Below, piece by piece: positions 55,095 to 64,000 of a stretch of 64,000 nt of DNA. The notes beneath the pieces were generated by a model. The model saw only the letters and a list, made by a program, of their open reading frames with translations, had not been told where the DNA came from and did not search any database. Made by a program: the position numbers and the translations under genes. The stretch's first letter is position 1, and each line of letters opens with the position of its first letter. Source of the DNA: Haematococcus lacustris (lineage: Eukaryota > Chlorophyta > Chlorophyceae > Chlamydomonadales > Haematococcaceae); assembly GCA_030144725.1 (NCBI GenBank), contig JASKMD010000029.1:11214663-11278662 (forward strand). Direction: 5' to 3'.

Positions 55095-56765
55095 CATGCT
55101 GCAGACAGCCCTTGGCCACTCTACGCGACCCGCTGAATGTTGCTCTTGCTATCCTCCCTGATAGTCAACACCTAGCGGCTGTCGAGGGGTCAGCACTAGG
55201 GATAAGGATGCGCGAGGATGACAACGTGGCATAGCCAAGCAGGGACTCCATCTCAGCATCCGTACTTACTGTCCACTGCTCAGCCAGGGGGCCAGCGCGC
55301 GCTTCAAAACTGGGGTCCTGCACCAACACCCCAGCAGCAGGAAGCGCGGCCACTGCTGCTGCTAGCCTGACATACTTTGGTGGCTGATGCAGCAGGCAAA
55401 TTGAGCGGCGCAGGCCACTGGCATCTGCAACAGAAGCACCTTCACCATCCCACCTTCTCTAAGGGTGCAGCCCCATCACCACCAACTGCTCCCACTATCC
55501 CCGCTGTTGTAGGCTTTGGGCCCGGGGCGCTCGTTGACACAGCCGCCGCCCAAGGCTCAGGGGGCACCGCTGACACCAGAGTCAGCGCCGGCATGTGCAC
55601 TGGGGCCGGTGTAGGTACGGGAGCTGGCTGTGGTACCAGGTCTGGTACAGGCTTTGGCACGCCACCCAGGTGCTGGTGCGAGGTCGGGCGCTGGGAGTAA
55701 CCCTGTTGCCCGCACCTCTACGACATCCAGCACCCTACCTAGCTCAGCAGTGCGCCTAGGCAGCTTCTGTAATGGTCCCCTAAGGACCATGGCCTTGGTG
55801 AAGATGATCTTGCCCCCAGGCGCCAGCACCTCGTAGGCCTTGTTCCCAGCTAGTACACTGCGCAGTCTTAAACTTCAGGTGACTGCGCACAGCCCTAGGA
55901 ACATAGGCAAACGCCCAAGCACCACACAAGCCGGGCCTTCAGCTTGCACCTTGACTGGGCTTCTATGCACTGTCCCTAATGGCTGCCGGTGCGTGTGGCT
56001 TGGCCATGAGGCAAACCAGCAAGGACATGCATCTCAAGTTCTTCAGAAAAGTAAGGAGGTAGCAATAGCCACTGCTTAGCGGTGCGCGGAGGGAGTCGGA
56101 GTGCACGAGATTGAGAATGCCTCCAGTGAGCGGTGCATGGAAGGGCAGAGTGTCAGCCACATGCCGGGCTGTGTTGTCAGCTTTGCAGCCAGGGCACACC
56201 CTCCTACCGGCTGCGTTGCACTGCGCTGCACCAACACAAACTGCTAGCTGGTGAACGCCTGAAACGAAGACCCCAGGCCATACTCAACTAGCCCAAGTGT
56301 GCTCTTCACAGTGTGGTTTGCACTAGCAGGTGCACCGGCCTCCAGTCATGTAGCAGGGCGCGCTTCAGGGTGTCACGGTCAGTAGACGGCTTGGCAGGGC
56401 AGGGGATGTGGGAGGACACCACCCCATGTTGGTGGCTCCCACAGGACGACTGTAACGCCAATGCGCTACCGGTGTGCTCATCCCACCACCTCACTGCTCC
56501 ACACAACACCACCAAGCTGCCAGGCTGCCAGGCTCATGAGGTTCTGCACATGAGCATTGGAACGCACAAGCATTGCAAGGCTATGGAGTTGGCTGAAAAC
56601 AGCTCCCTTTGGCACCTGTGGGACCTGGCAGTCTTGAAAGTGAATGGCAGGTGAGTGCATGAGCCATTGACTTCATAAGCACTGCTGAGCGATTGACACT
56701 TGGTCACTGCAACTGAATTCATTGCGAGGCATGTTGTTGCACAAGGCGCGGTGTACACCACCATG
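55095..56765 (-). mobile_element. Copia remnant, second copy (integrase part, no RT)
   Basis: The same fragment as in DDX41 intron 5, with integrase remains at about 56199-55963 (NLVHSDSLRAPL, GYCYLLTFLKNLR). The duplication breakpoint at 55094 removes the RT segment present in the first copy. Confidence 0.8.
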
Positions 56766-56815
56766 CTGAACTAGCAACCATAGCAAATGTAGCCTGTCTG
56801 CTCACACGCTGACTG

Positions 56816-56829
56816 ACCCACCATCGGTC
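56816..56829 (+). promoter_or_regulatory. USE-like element of U2 copy 4
   Basis: ACCCACCATCGGTC, 72 bp upstream of the U2 5' end, with a proximal gtggtccctcttcacaagc as in copies 1 and 2. Confidence 0.75.
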
Positions 56830-56887
56830 GCCTGTCACACCATTCCTTTTGCTCCCGCCCCACCCCCGGTGGTCCCTCTTCACAAGC

Positions 56888-57077
56888 ATACCTTTCTCGG
56901 CCTTTTGGCTAAGATCAAGTGTAGTTTCTGTTCTAGTTAGTTTGATAGCTAACTCTTGGTCCATTGGACCAATGCTATCTAACTTATTTTTCTGAGGGTG
57001 CACCCAATGCAGGGCTTGCTCTGCGGGTGCACAGCTTGACCTCGGCGTTGCACTCCTGCCGAGGTTGAGCACCTCAC
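56888..57077 (+). ncRNA. U2: U2 snRNA, copy 4
   Basis: 190 nt; it matches the consensus of the four copies at every position. It has the same GTAGTT branch-pairing segment. The 3' flank reads aacaagtgaattgg, the closest of the four to the plant 3' box (AGTNNAA). Confidence 0.96.
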
Positions 57078-57096
57078 CAAACAAGTGAATTGGCTG

Positions 57097-58541
57097 TGTC
57101 TGTGCCGCAACATGTGATGTAGAAGATAAGTGGCCGGGCATTAGATAACTGCCATGATTAAAGTATACCATAAACAATAATGCATTTACGCGTCGATATT
57201 ATTGTATATGCGCTGTTTTTATTGTACACTCAATTGCTTCCTTATTCTGTTGTCTACTTGGTATACTTGTTTGCTTGTCCTGTCGTTTGGCGACTTACCA
57301 ACTCACCAAACAGTGCCCTCACAAGTACACGATTGTTTAGGACTGGAGGCGCAAGGGAAGGGGTGGGGAGTGGAATGAGATGTCGGGTGTCCATTGGCAG
57401 CCGGCATTGTCCCACCACAACCACCTCGTGCCTGCGTGCCAGCCCTTCTCCTCCATGTTCAACTCCGCTCCCAAGAGACTGCCTCTCATCACCACTTATC
57501 TGATGGGCGCAGCAGCTTCAGCTACTGAACCGCTACAGCCAGCGCCTGGCATTGGCCCTCAACTAGTCAAACCCTCCGCACCAGCACCTCAAGAACAGCC
57601 AGGCAGGCCATGCCTTGGCTCAGCGGCTCCAGCTGCTGCTGTTGGTCCCACCCTGCTGGCACCCCAGCCAGAGCACTAAGCACTAAGCAGAGGGGTGGGG
57701 TAGGCCAGCCAAAGCAAGGGTCAGTAGCTGGGGTTTTCTGGAGTTGTAGGCAATGGGGTGGGGATTGGGATGGGGTGCCTAGCAGCTGGCCGTCAGCTGT
57801 CCTGCCTGCCCCCGTTGGCACAGCCAGCCCTGCCCCCGTTGGCACAGCCTCCCTGGCACACGCTTCCTATCGACTACTTCGGGCCTGGCTGCCAGGAGGT
57901 GGGTCCAAGCACCCTCCCCCCAACAGTGCATGGATCATGCGGGCAATGTAGTTGTTGCCTCCATGTCATGGCCAGCTTGTACATATATCCGCAAGGCATG
58001 CAAAGGCCGCGGGCTCCTTATGAAAGTCACACTCATCTATGTTATCATAATGCCAACCTCGATGCCACGCATGTGCAAGTAGCCCACTACTGTGGCTTGG
58101 CACACGCTTGGCAAGGTTGCACATGGCGTGCAGCTTCACCCGTGGACCCTCAGCAACCTGCTGTCCTGATCATACACTTTACGTACATATGCACCTACGG
58201 GCCTGTTGTACCTTATCCACACTCTCAACTGCCCACCTCCTCATCCATCAGCCCCTTCCAGTGTCCTACCAGTCTTCATAAACAAGCCAGTTGAGGCCGA
58301 CATTACATAGTCACGCCGCCCCAGAGGCACAGTCACGCTCCCTCCGCCCTCGGCCGCGATCGCTTATGTACGCCATGGCGCCGAGGTACTGCGTGTGCAA
58401 TTCGATGGTGGGGCTGCCGCGAAGACGTTGTGAGTGAGAGGCCAAGTGAGACCTATAACTCGGACCACAAGCTGCTCATACTGGGCGTCAACGCGTGTAG
58501 GCATTCTTAAGACTCTCAAGCATCAGTAACTCCTGTCGTCG
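57097..58541. other. no recognised gene
   Basis: The first 200 bp are AT-rich. 57380-57680 (+) and 57758-58294 (+) are open frames of fairly natural composition but with no recognised family. 58300-58541 would be the promoter and 5' UTR of the secreted-protein gene. Confidence 0.4.
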
Positions 58542-61050
58542 ATGAGTGGTCCTCGGTCCACGCTTCCCTGCTTGCTGCGGTTGTTGTCTATTGGGCTGCT
58601 GGCGCTGGGCCTTGCTTCTGGCCAAGCTCTCGGCCGAGGTAACTTTTGCGGACCCATCAGTTATGGCCCATCTCCGGAGGCCCGCGGCAGATTCGCAACC
58701 TCTCACCATGCGTGCGGCGTTGCTCGTTTATCCGCAGCCTCGCCCAGTCCTCCAGGCGACGGGAACGCTCTGGGTGCAACGTTGGGCCCCCTGAATCCTC
58801 AATTGCCCCCTGTCGCTGCCGCGGCCCCTGCTTCTTTGCGTTCTGCACCTGCCGCCGTTCCAATCACTTCGACAACCCCAGCGCCATCGTCGGCCGGTCT
58901 TCCAGGATCAGTTCTAGGCGCAACACAGCCGTCTTCTGCTCCCAGTGTTGTCAACAGCATAGCCGTGAACCGAGGGGGGGCCCCTGTGACTGCCAACGCA
59001 GTGGGCACCCCCAGCAGCGGGCCTGTCGTGGCAGGGGCTGTCAGCACCCCAACTGGTGTGACCACCTTGACCCCTGCGGGCGTCACCCAGCTGCCTGCCG
59101 CCAGACTGGCACCCTCCACTGCTGCGATCGCCCCCGCACCTGTGTCAGCTCCTGCTGCTAAGCCCGTAGCCCCTCCCTCTTTGCGCGCAGCTCCAGCTGT
59201 TATCCCAATCTCGGTGTCGACCCCAGCTGCTGCTGCAGCTCCTACCCCAGCCTTGAGCGCTGCCCCAGCTCCTGCCACAGGCCTTGCCACGGTCCCTACC
59301 CCAGCCCTGCCCCCTGCTGCGATCAGCAAAGCTGCCCCTAATGCTGGCAACAGCATTGCTGTGAACCGAGGGGGTGTCCCAGTCACGGCAGATGCGGTGG
59401 GCACTCCTGGCAGTGGGCCTGTGGTGGCAGGGGCAGTCAGCACCCCAACTGGCGTGACCACCTTGACGCCTGCAGGCATCACCCAGCTGCCCAGTGAGTG
59501 GCCCTGTCCCAGCCTGTGCAAGCCTGAGATGCAGCATGCTGCTGGGGCTGCGCTGATGTGATCCTTGCCACTGTTGTGTGCACCAATGGCATAAAGGAAG
59601 CTAGTTGTACCATGCTTAACATGCAAGTCATGGTAGCTCAGCCTCCTCCTTCTTGTGGGTGCACAGCACGCAAGACTGATGTGGCATGAGACACAAGGTT
59701 CAGTTTGTGGTTGCTTCAACTCCTGCCCGCTGTTGCTGGTGCTGCCAGGCTTTGGGCGGCGGCTGCAGCAGCTGAAGGGAGCGGCAGAGACAGCGGTCGG
59801 AGGGAGCAGGTAGGGGTATGTGGGCGGTAGCTAGGGTCTTGCAGGCAAAGTCAGGCAGGTAGGCGGGTGGCAAATGTGTGGTCAGTCAAGTGCAGTGGGC
59901 AGGCCGTGTCCAGTTCTGTGTGTATGCTACAGGCTAGGTGTGGCAGGGAAGATGTCCTGTAGGGACAGTTGAGGTCCATGGATGGGGTGACCAGGTGCAT
60001 GCTGACTGTGCGCCTGCATTTTTCCATTGCCAAGCAATAGTCTTGGGTGGCTGCTGATGTGACAGGCAGCTGCTGCGGAGTGGCGCCATGTGGGGCGGCA
60101 GGGAGGAGTGGGCGGGTGAGGGGCAGCCCCCGCCCTCCCGCCTGGCTATGGCGCAACTGCACCAGGCTCTTGCTCATGAGGCAACTGCGTTGGTGGCCAG
60201 CCAGGGGGTGCATGCCCGCAGCCTGACCCAGCTGCTGCCGGTGAGTGTGGGGATGGGAAGCACTGGGGCTGCTAGGTGGCTGCTGGCTGAGGTGGGCAGT
60301 GAGTTGGTGACAGGACCCTGGCGGTAGGTTTGTGTGGAGCAGGGGGACGGCTGGCGCCTGATGAAGTAGCCCTGCCCTTCTAAAGTAGTGCGTTGTCAGT
60401 GCCTGGGGCAAGACCTAGCCCGTACGTGTGGCCTGTCACGATGCTGTGTGTCCATGCCGTACCATGGTGGTAATGGCATAGTGGTGGTAATGGCATAGTG
60501 TCGACACGGTTGGTATTGGCTGGCCTGCTGTGCCGCAGATTCCAGGCAGCTTCAACCCGGGCGTGGCAGGGGCTGCTGCTGGAGCTAGCGCAGCCACTGG
60601 GGCGGGTGTGGGTGCTGCCAATGCCAACGCCTTTGCCAGCGTGACCACCGGTGCGCGCACCCTGCAGATTGGCGGTCGCACTTGTACCTGGTCAGTGGGG
60701 GATGGAGCAGGGCACAAGGCAGGGTGGTGGGCAGGGGGTGTGGGGCAGGGGTGTGGGGCAGGGGTGTGGGGCAGGGGGGGTGGACAGTGGAAGTGGGCAG
60801 GGGGTTGCGCAGCAGCCGGGGAAGGGGGAAGCAGGGGCGGGTGGGAGGGGGTTGGAAGTTCTAAATTCCCCAGCTCACTGCCCGGTGCTGCTGCTGCACA
60901 CTGGACCTCATTCTGGTTTGCCACCGACGCTGCTGCCTCTGCCCTGCCGTGCCCTCCACTTGTTGCAGCGCGTACGTGAGCCAGTTCTTCTGCCAGCCTA
61001 CTCAACAGGCCACTGGAGGGCCTGAGGGCATGTTCTGCTGCTGTGGCTGA
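58542..61050 (+). CDS. secreted Ala/Pro/Val-rich protein with internal duplication
   Basis: Family not recognised; it probably enters the secretory pathway and may be a cell-wall or extracellular-matrix protein. The ATG at 58542 starts a signal peptide (LLRLLSIGLLALGLASGQA). A 99-bp segment with good splice signals (58639-58737, GAG|GTAACT ... CCGCAG) may be an intron; it is in frame either way. The body is low-complexity AP/PA with two copies of a 46-residue unit (NSIAVNRGGxPVTA, GPVVAGAVSTPTGVTTLTPA) at about 58955-59095 and 59344-59490. Later exons: 59749 onward (SFGRRLQQLKGAAETAVGG), about 60070-60240, 60539-60690 and 60969-61050. The C-terminus is Cys-rich (TCTCAYVSQFFCQP ... MFCCCG), suggesting disulphides. 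The join around 59749-60070 is not settled. Confidence 0.65.
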
Positions 61051-62386
61051 CAGCAGGCGGAGCAGAGGGGCGGGGCAGCTGCCAGCAGGCTTTGCACAGC
61101 GTTGCACGGCCTGGAAGGCAGCAAAGAGTTGCCTGGCCTGGTGGATGGAGGGGCCGGTGCAGCAGCGCCTGACCGGCAGCATCAACAGTCTCTGACCCTG
61201 AGCAGCTAGCAGGTGTCCTCTGTTGGAGCTGGATGGAGCAGATTCCGTAGTCAGAGCAGATCTCCACCATCGCTTTCGTTTGGGTTCAGCAGCCCTCCTT
61301 GCTCAACCTGAGTGTTGCGCATGTTCTCACCGCTGCTGTCGGGGGTGTGAGGCAGAGTGTGGGCCTCTGTTTGTCCCCACCCATCCACCCATCCACTCAG
61401 CCACCCGCACCATGCGTCTCCATGCAGCCAACCGTGTGCGCCATGGAGGTTAAGTGTCATCTGCGAAGATAAGGGTCAGGTGATAAGAGGGCCTGGGAGC
61501 TAGGAGCAGTGAACAGAGGACAGCTGCGCAAGGCGTCATTGCTTTGCGTTAGGCACGAGTGTCGCTGGTCATGCTGCTTGGTTGCAGTGTGAAGGTCAGG
61601 CATGGCCAAGCGGACCGCGAGTGAGAAGGTGCGCACCAGCCGCCGTCACTGATGGCGTCAGAGTACAGCCCACAGTGCAGCACACCCGTCAAGCTGCTTG
61701 CTAGGCTTGTTTACAAGGTTGGCGGACAGTTGTAGCGGAGGTTGTAACAGTTTGAATGTGCATGCCTTCGTTTGATGCCGCCAATGAAGTGGGCGCAGGG
61801 ATTGTTTTGCTTCTGGAACATGGAATGTGCGCGAGTATAACTTGGCATGCTCCAGAGCAGCCGGTTAGGCAGGCAGAGGCATATGCATGTGCACAAACTG
61901 TGTATAGCGGCGGACAAGAGCTAGTTTTAGTAGAGAAAGGAGTGAACCACCTGTATTGCCAAGGTTGAGTGTTGCAGCAAGATCCCTAGGGTAGGAGTTT
62001 TGTCTCGAAGGGGTGGTTAAAGGTTCATGAGGCAATGTGCCATGCCTTGGAACCCACATGCTTGCTGTTAGCTTGGATGTAGTCTGTGGCATGTACTAGT
62101 CCAAGTTGGTTGTAGCGTTCCGATTCTGCACTAAGCGGATCGGCGCTAGTGTCACTGCTGAAGTGTGATACAGGCAGGTTAAGTGGTGGGCTGTACTGCT
62201 GCCCACCATTCGGGTTCGATCCCCGGAGGCCGTTCTATGTCTTAGCCTGGTTGCGCTGCAGCAGTCTGACACCTGTAACTGCGGTTAGCGTTGCATGGCG
62301 TTCACATACTGAAAAGATTTAAGGCGCGTTCTTTCTGAACGCTACATTGGTTTCCGTATTCCGATACCTCAGTGACTGGCCGCACC
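61051..62386. other. no gene; upstream region of the Gag retroelement
   Basis: Should include the 3' end of the secreted-protein gene and, nearer 62386, the 5' LTR or leader of the retrotransposon; LTR limits cannot be set without the other LTR. A tRNA B-box-like gggttcgatcccc lies at 62212-62224, but the sequence around it does not fold as a complete tRNA. Confidence 0.4.
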
Positions 62387-63955
62387 ATGACTGACACTAC
62401 GCCTAATGGCGAAACACCAGGCGCTGGTATGTCCAGCGGTCCTGCGGGTTCCCAGGCCATATTGGCCCAGGCCCTATCTGATCCCGAGTTTGCCAGGTCC
62501 CTGAGGGCGGCTTTGTTCCCCGACGGTGGTCCTGCTGCAACTCCGTCGCGGAATGGGCAGGGCGATGGCCCAGTCCCTCCAGGCGATGAAGAAGACGAAG
62601 AGGAGGAGCAGGATGAGGAAGAAGAGGCTGACGACGTCTCTGAGGGCGAGATTGACCTGTCTTCCGCAGACCAGCTGGCCCAGTCGCTGCTGGACACGCA
62701 GGACCAGCTGAAGGAAGCCAAATCCAAGCTGGCCAAGATGGAATCTCGCCAAAAGCTAACAGATCGCACGCTGGCTGCGCTGGCTGAAAAGGTGGGTCTA
62801 TTTCCTGGGTCCCCTCCCTCCATCCAGGACAGGCTGTTTAGTATGCGCACTCCGTCCCCGAGTAGGTCAGGTACACGCCCTGCGTGTATTCCTGGTACCT
62901 TTAACTCGATCGGTGGGAGAGGCGGCGCTTTGCACCACCTCTTTCCCCAGGTCAATAGTCAGGCTCCAGCTGCTAAGTCTGTGCCTGGCCCTGATAAGTG
63001 GACAGACAATTGCACCAAGTCTCGTCGCAGGGCCTCTGCCTTCTGTGACGACTTAGAAGCACATTGCCAGCGCTTCAACCTGGACATTGCCTCTGTCTTT
63101 CCTGCATTCCTGTCCGGGGCTGCGCGTGATGCTTGGTTGCCATCCATCCGTGCTGCTCATTTCGCACAGACCCGCACTGCACCTACCTGGCCTTATCTGC
63201 GACTGTCCTTTCTTGAGTATACAGGAGACGACTTGCGTGACGATCAGACTGATGCCCAGAAACAGCTTCTTGAAGGCAGCATTCGCATGTCGTCCCAGCT
63301 CCTTCTCAATGAATATGTCACTGCTTTCAGGAACAATCTGCTGACTGCTGGTGTCCAGTGCATGGATGAGAGTTTGCTTGTCTCCCTGTTTATCAAGGGA
63401 CTGACATCTGAGCTGAAAAAGGCAGTCCTAAGGGATTCTGCTCCTTTTCCTGCCTTCACTCTGGCTCAGGCTATCGATTCTGCCAGGCAGGCTCAGCGTG
63501 CTGCTGAGATCCTTGCTGAAGCAGTCGGCACAAAGCGCCATGTGGCTGCTGTGCAGGCTAAGCAGCTGGCTGAAGGTCTGGAGCGTGCAAACAACCCTCG
63601 TCCCCCTAAGAGCACCCAGAGCGACCCACCTGCCAAAGTCCCAGCCCGTTCCAGGGGCTTCAGGGCTGGCATGGCTGCTGGTCCTGCTGCTGGCTACCGT
63701 GTCATTCTGAAGCAGAAGGCTGAAGAGGCTGCTGAGCAGTCCAGCATGAAGCCAGGCCAGTACTGTCATCATTGCTATGATCCCCGGCACCTTAAGCCTC
63801 TGTGTCCCTATAAGGACATGCCAGCTCTGGAAGCCAGGAAGCTATCTGGCTACCCTCGTCCTCCTGCTGATGCAAAGGCTGCAGGGAAGCGTCCTTCTGA
63901 GCAGCATGACTCTGAGCCCAAGAAGGGCAGGCTTGCATCTGCCAATGGGAAGTGA
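62387..63955 (+). CDS. Gag protein of an LTR retrotransposon (Ty3/Gypsy-like)
   Basis: Capsid/nucleocapsid polyprotein, 522 residues from the ATG at 62387 (an earlier in-frame GTG exists at 62372). Order: Pro/Ala-rich N-terminus, a long acidic run (EEDEEEEQDEEEEADD), a coiled-coil-like QDQLKEAKSKLAKMESRQ, then a retrotransposon capsid-like region (AHCQRFNLDIASVFPAFLSG ... NEYVTAFRNNLLTAGVQC ... SLFIKGLTSELKK), and one zinc knuckle CHHCYDPRHLKPLC (CX2CX4HX4C). It is open and intact, so this insertion may be young. Pol would follow to the right, outside the window; assignment to Ty3/Gypsy is from the Gag type only. Confidence 0.85.
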   Translation: MTDTTPNGETPGAGMSSGPAGSQAILAQALSDPEFARSLRAALFPDGGPAATPSRNGQGDGPVPPGDEEDEEEEQDEEEEADDVSEGEIDLSSADQLAQSLLDTQDQLKEAKSKLAKMESRQKLTDRTLAALAEKVGLFPGSPPSIQDRLFSMRTPSPSRSGTRPACIPGTFNSIGGRGGALHHLFPQVNSQAPAAKSVPGPDKWTDNCTKSRRRASAFCDDLEAHCQRFNLDIASVFPAFLSGAARDAWLPSIRAAHFAQTRTAPTWPYLRLSFLEYTGDDLRDDQTDAQKQLLEGSIRMSSQLLLNEYVTAFRNNLLTAGVQCMDESLLVSLFIKGLTSELKKAVLRDSAPFPAFTLAQAIDSARQAQRAAEILAEAVGTKRHVAAVQAKQLAEGLERANNPRPPKSTQSDPPAKVPARSRGFRAGMAAGPAAGYRVILKQKAEEAAEQSSMKPGQYCHHCYDPRHLKPLCPYKDMPALEARKLSGYPRPPADAKAAGKRPSEQHDSEPKKGRLASANGK

Positions 63956-64000
63956 GGTGTTGCCCAGCCAGGACAGTGTCACTCCTGTGCTGTGGTACAT

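Larger units (their letters stand above)
55094..57096 (+). repeat. segmental duplication, copy 2 (Copia fragment plus U2)
   Basis: Partner of 40159-42161 at a constant offset of 14,935. Homology begins at the start of the RT region and ends about 20 bp after U2. Confidence 0.93.

Noticed and set aside
62150..62240. tRNA-like sequence with a good T-arm (gggttcgatcccc)
   Set aside because: The anticodon arm would need a 9-nt loop, and no matching acceptor and D arms could be drawn; at most a tRNA-derived fragment.

Overview
The window is nuclear DNA of a GC-rich green alga. The evidence is: dense, mostly phase-consistent GT-AG introns with short exons; a thylakoid-lumen protein; U2 snRNA genes whose 5' end matches the plant type and which carry a plant-like upstream sequence element (USE); and heavy low-complexity (Gln/Ala/Pro, CAG, G-rich) content. 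A chlorophyte of the Chlamydomonadales, perhaps Haematococcus-like, is my inference from the style of the genes and mobile elements; the species is not proven.

Layout, left to right. 35-297: end of an unrecognised gene. 1221-10649 (+): 19-exon TPR protein with two arginine-methyltransferase modules, with a perfect (GGGGC)58 array in one intron. 11044: U2 snRNA copy 1. 12577-15896 (-): uncharacterised multi-pass membrane protein. 16362-16837 (+): SEM1/DSS1. 17880-20604 (-): thylakoid lumenal pentapeptide protein (TL17 type). 22438-31050 (-): a very large Gln/Pro-rich protein with one 2,610-codon exon. 31906-32946 (+): complex I assembly factor NDUFAF2. 33018-36167: a cluster of decayed TnpB/Fanzor-like elements with a nested 248-bp MITE. 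37066-47259 (+): DDX41 DEAD-box helicase, complete in 17 exons. Its 4.2-kb intron 5 holds U2 copies 2 and 3 and a dead Copia element. 47536-51766 (-): mitochondrial-type dihydroorotate dehydrogenase, tail-to-tail with DDX41. 52034-53654 (-): Yip1-family Golgi protein. 53952-54354 (+): two exons of ATG101. 55094-57096: second copy of the Copia-plus-U2 block (U2 copy 4). 58542-61050 (+): secreted Ala/Pro-rich protein. 62387-63955 (+): Gag of an LTR retrotransposon whose pol lies beyond the window.

Host genes are single-copy housekeeping functions with no shared pathway. A loose splicing theme exists: four U2 genes, DDX41 (a spliceosome-associated helicase family) and a PRMT9-like gene (human PRMT9 methylates the U2 snRNP protein SF3B2). 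The most unusual signals are the U2 branch-site-pairing change found in all four copies, the co-duplication of U2 with a Copia fragment, and the TnpB/Fanzor-like remnants, two of which share a conserved structured 3' end.

Coding sequences were assembled by eye from splice signals and phase. Exon limits given as exact fit in phase with their neighbours; others are marked approximate.
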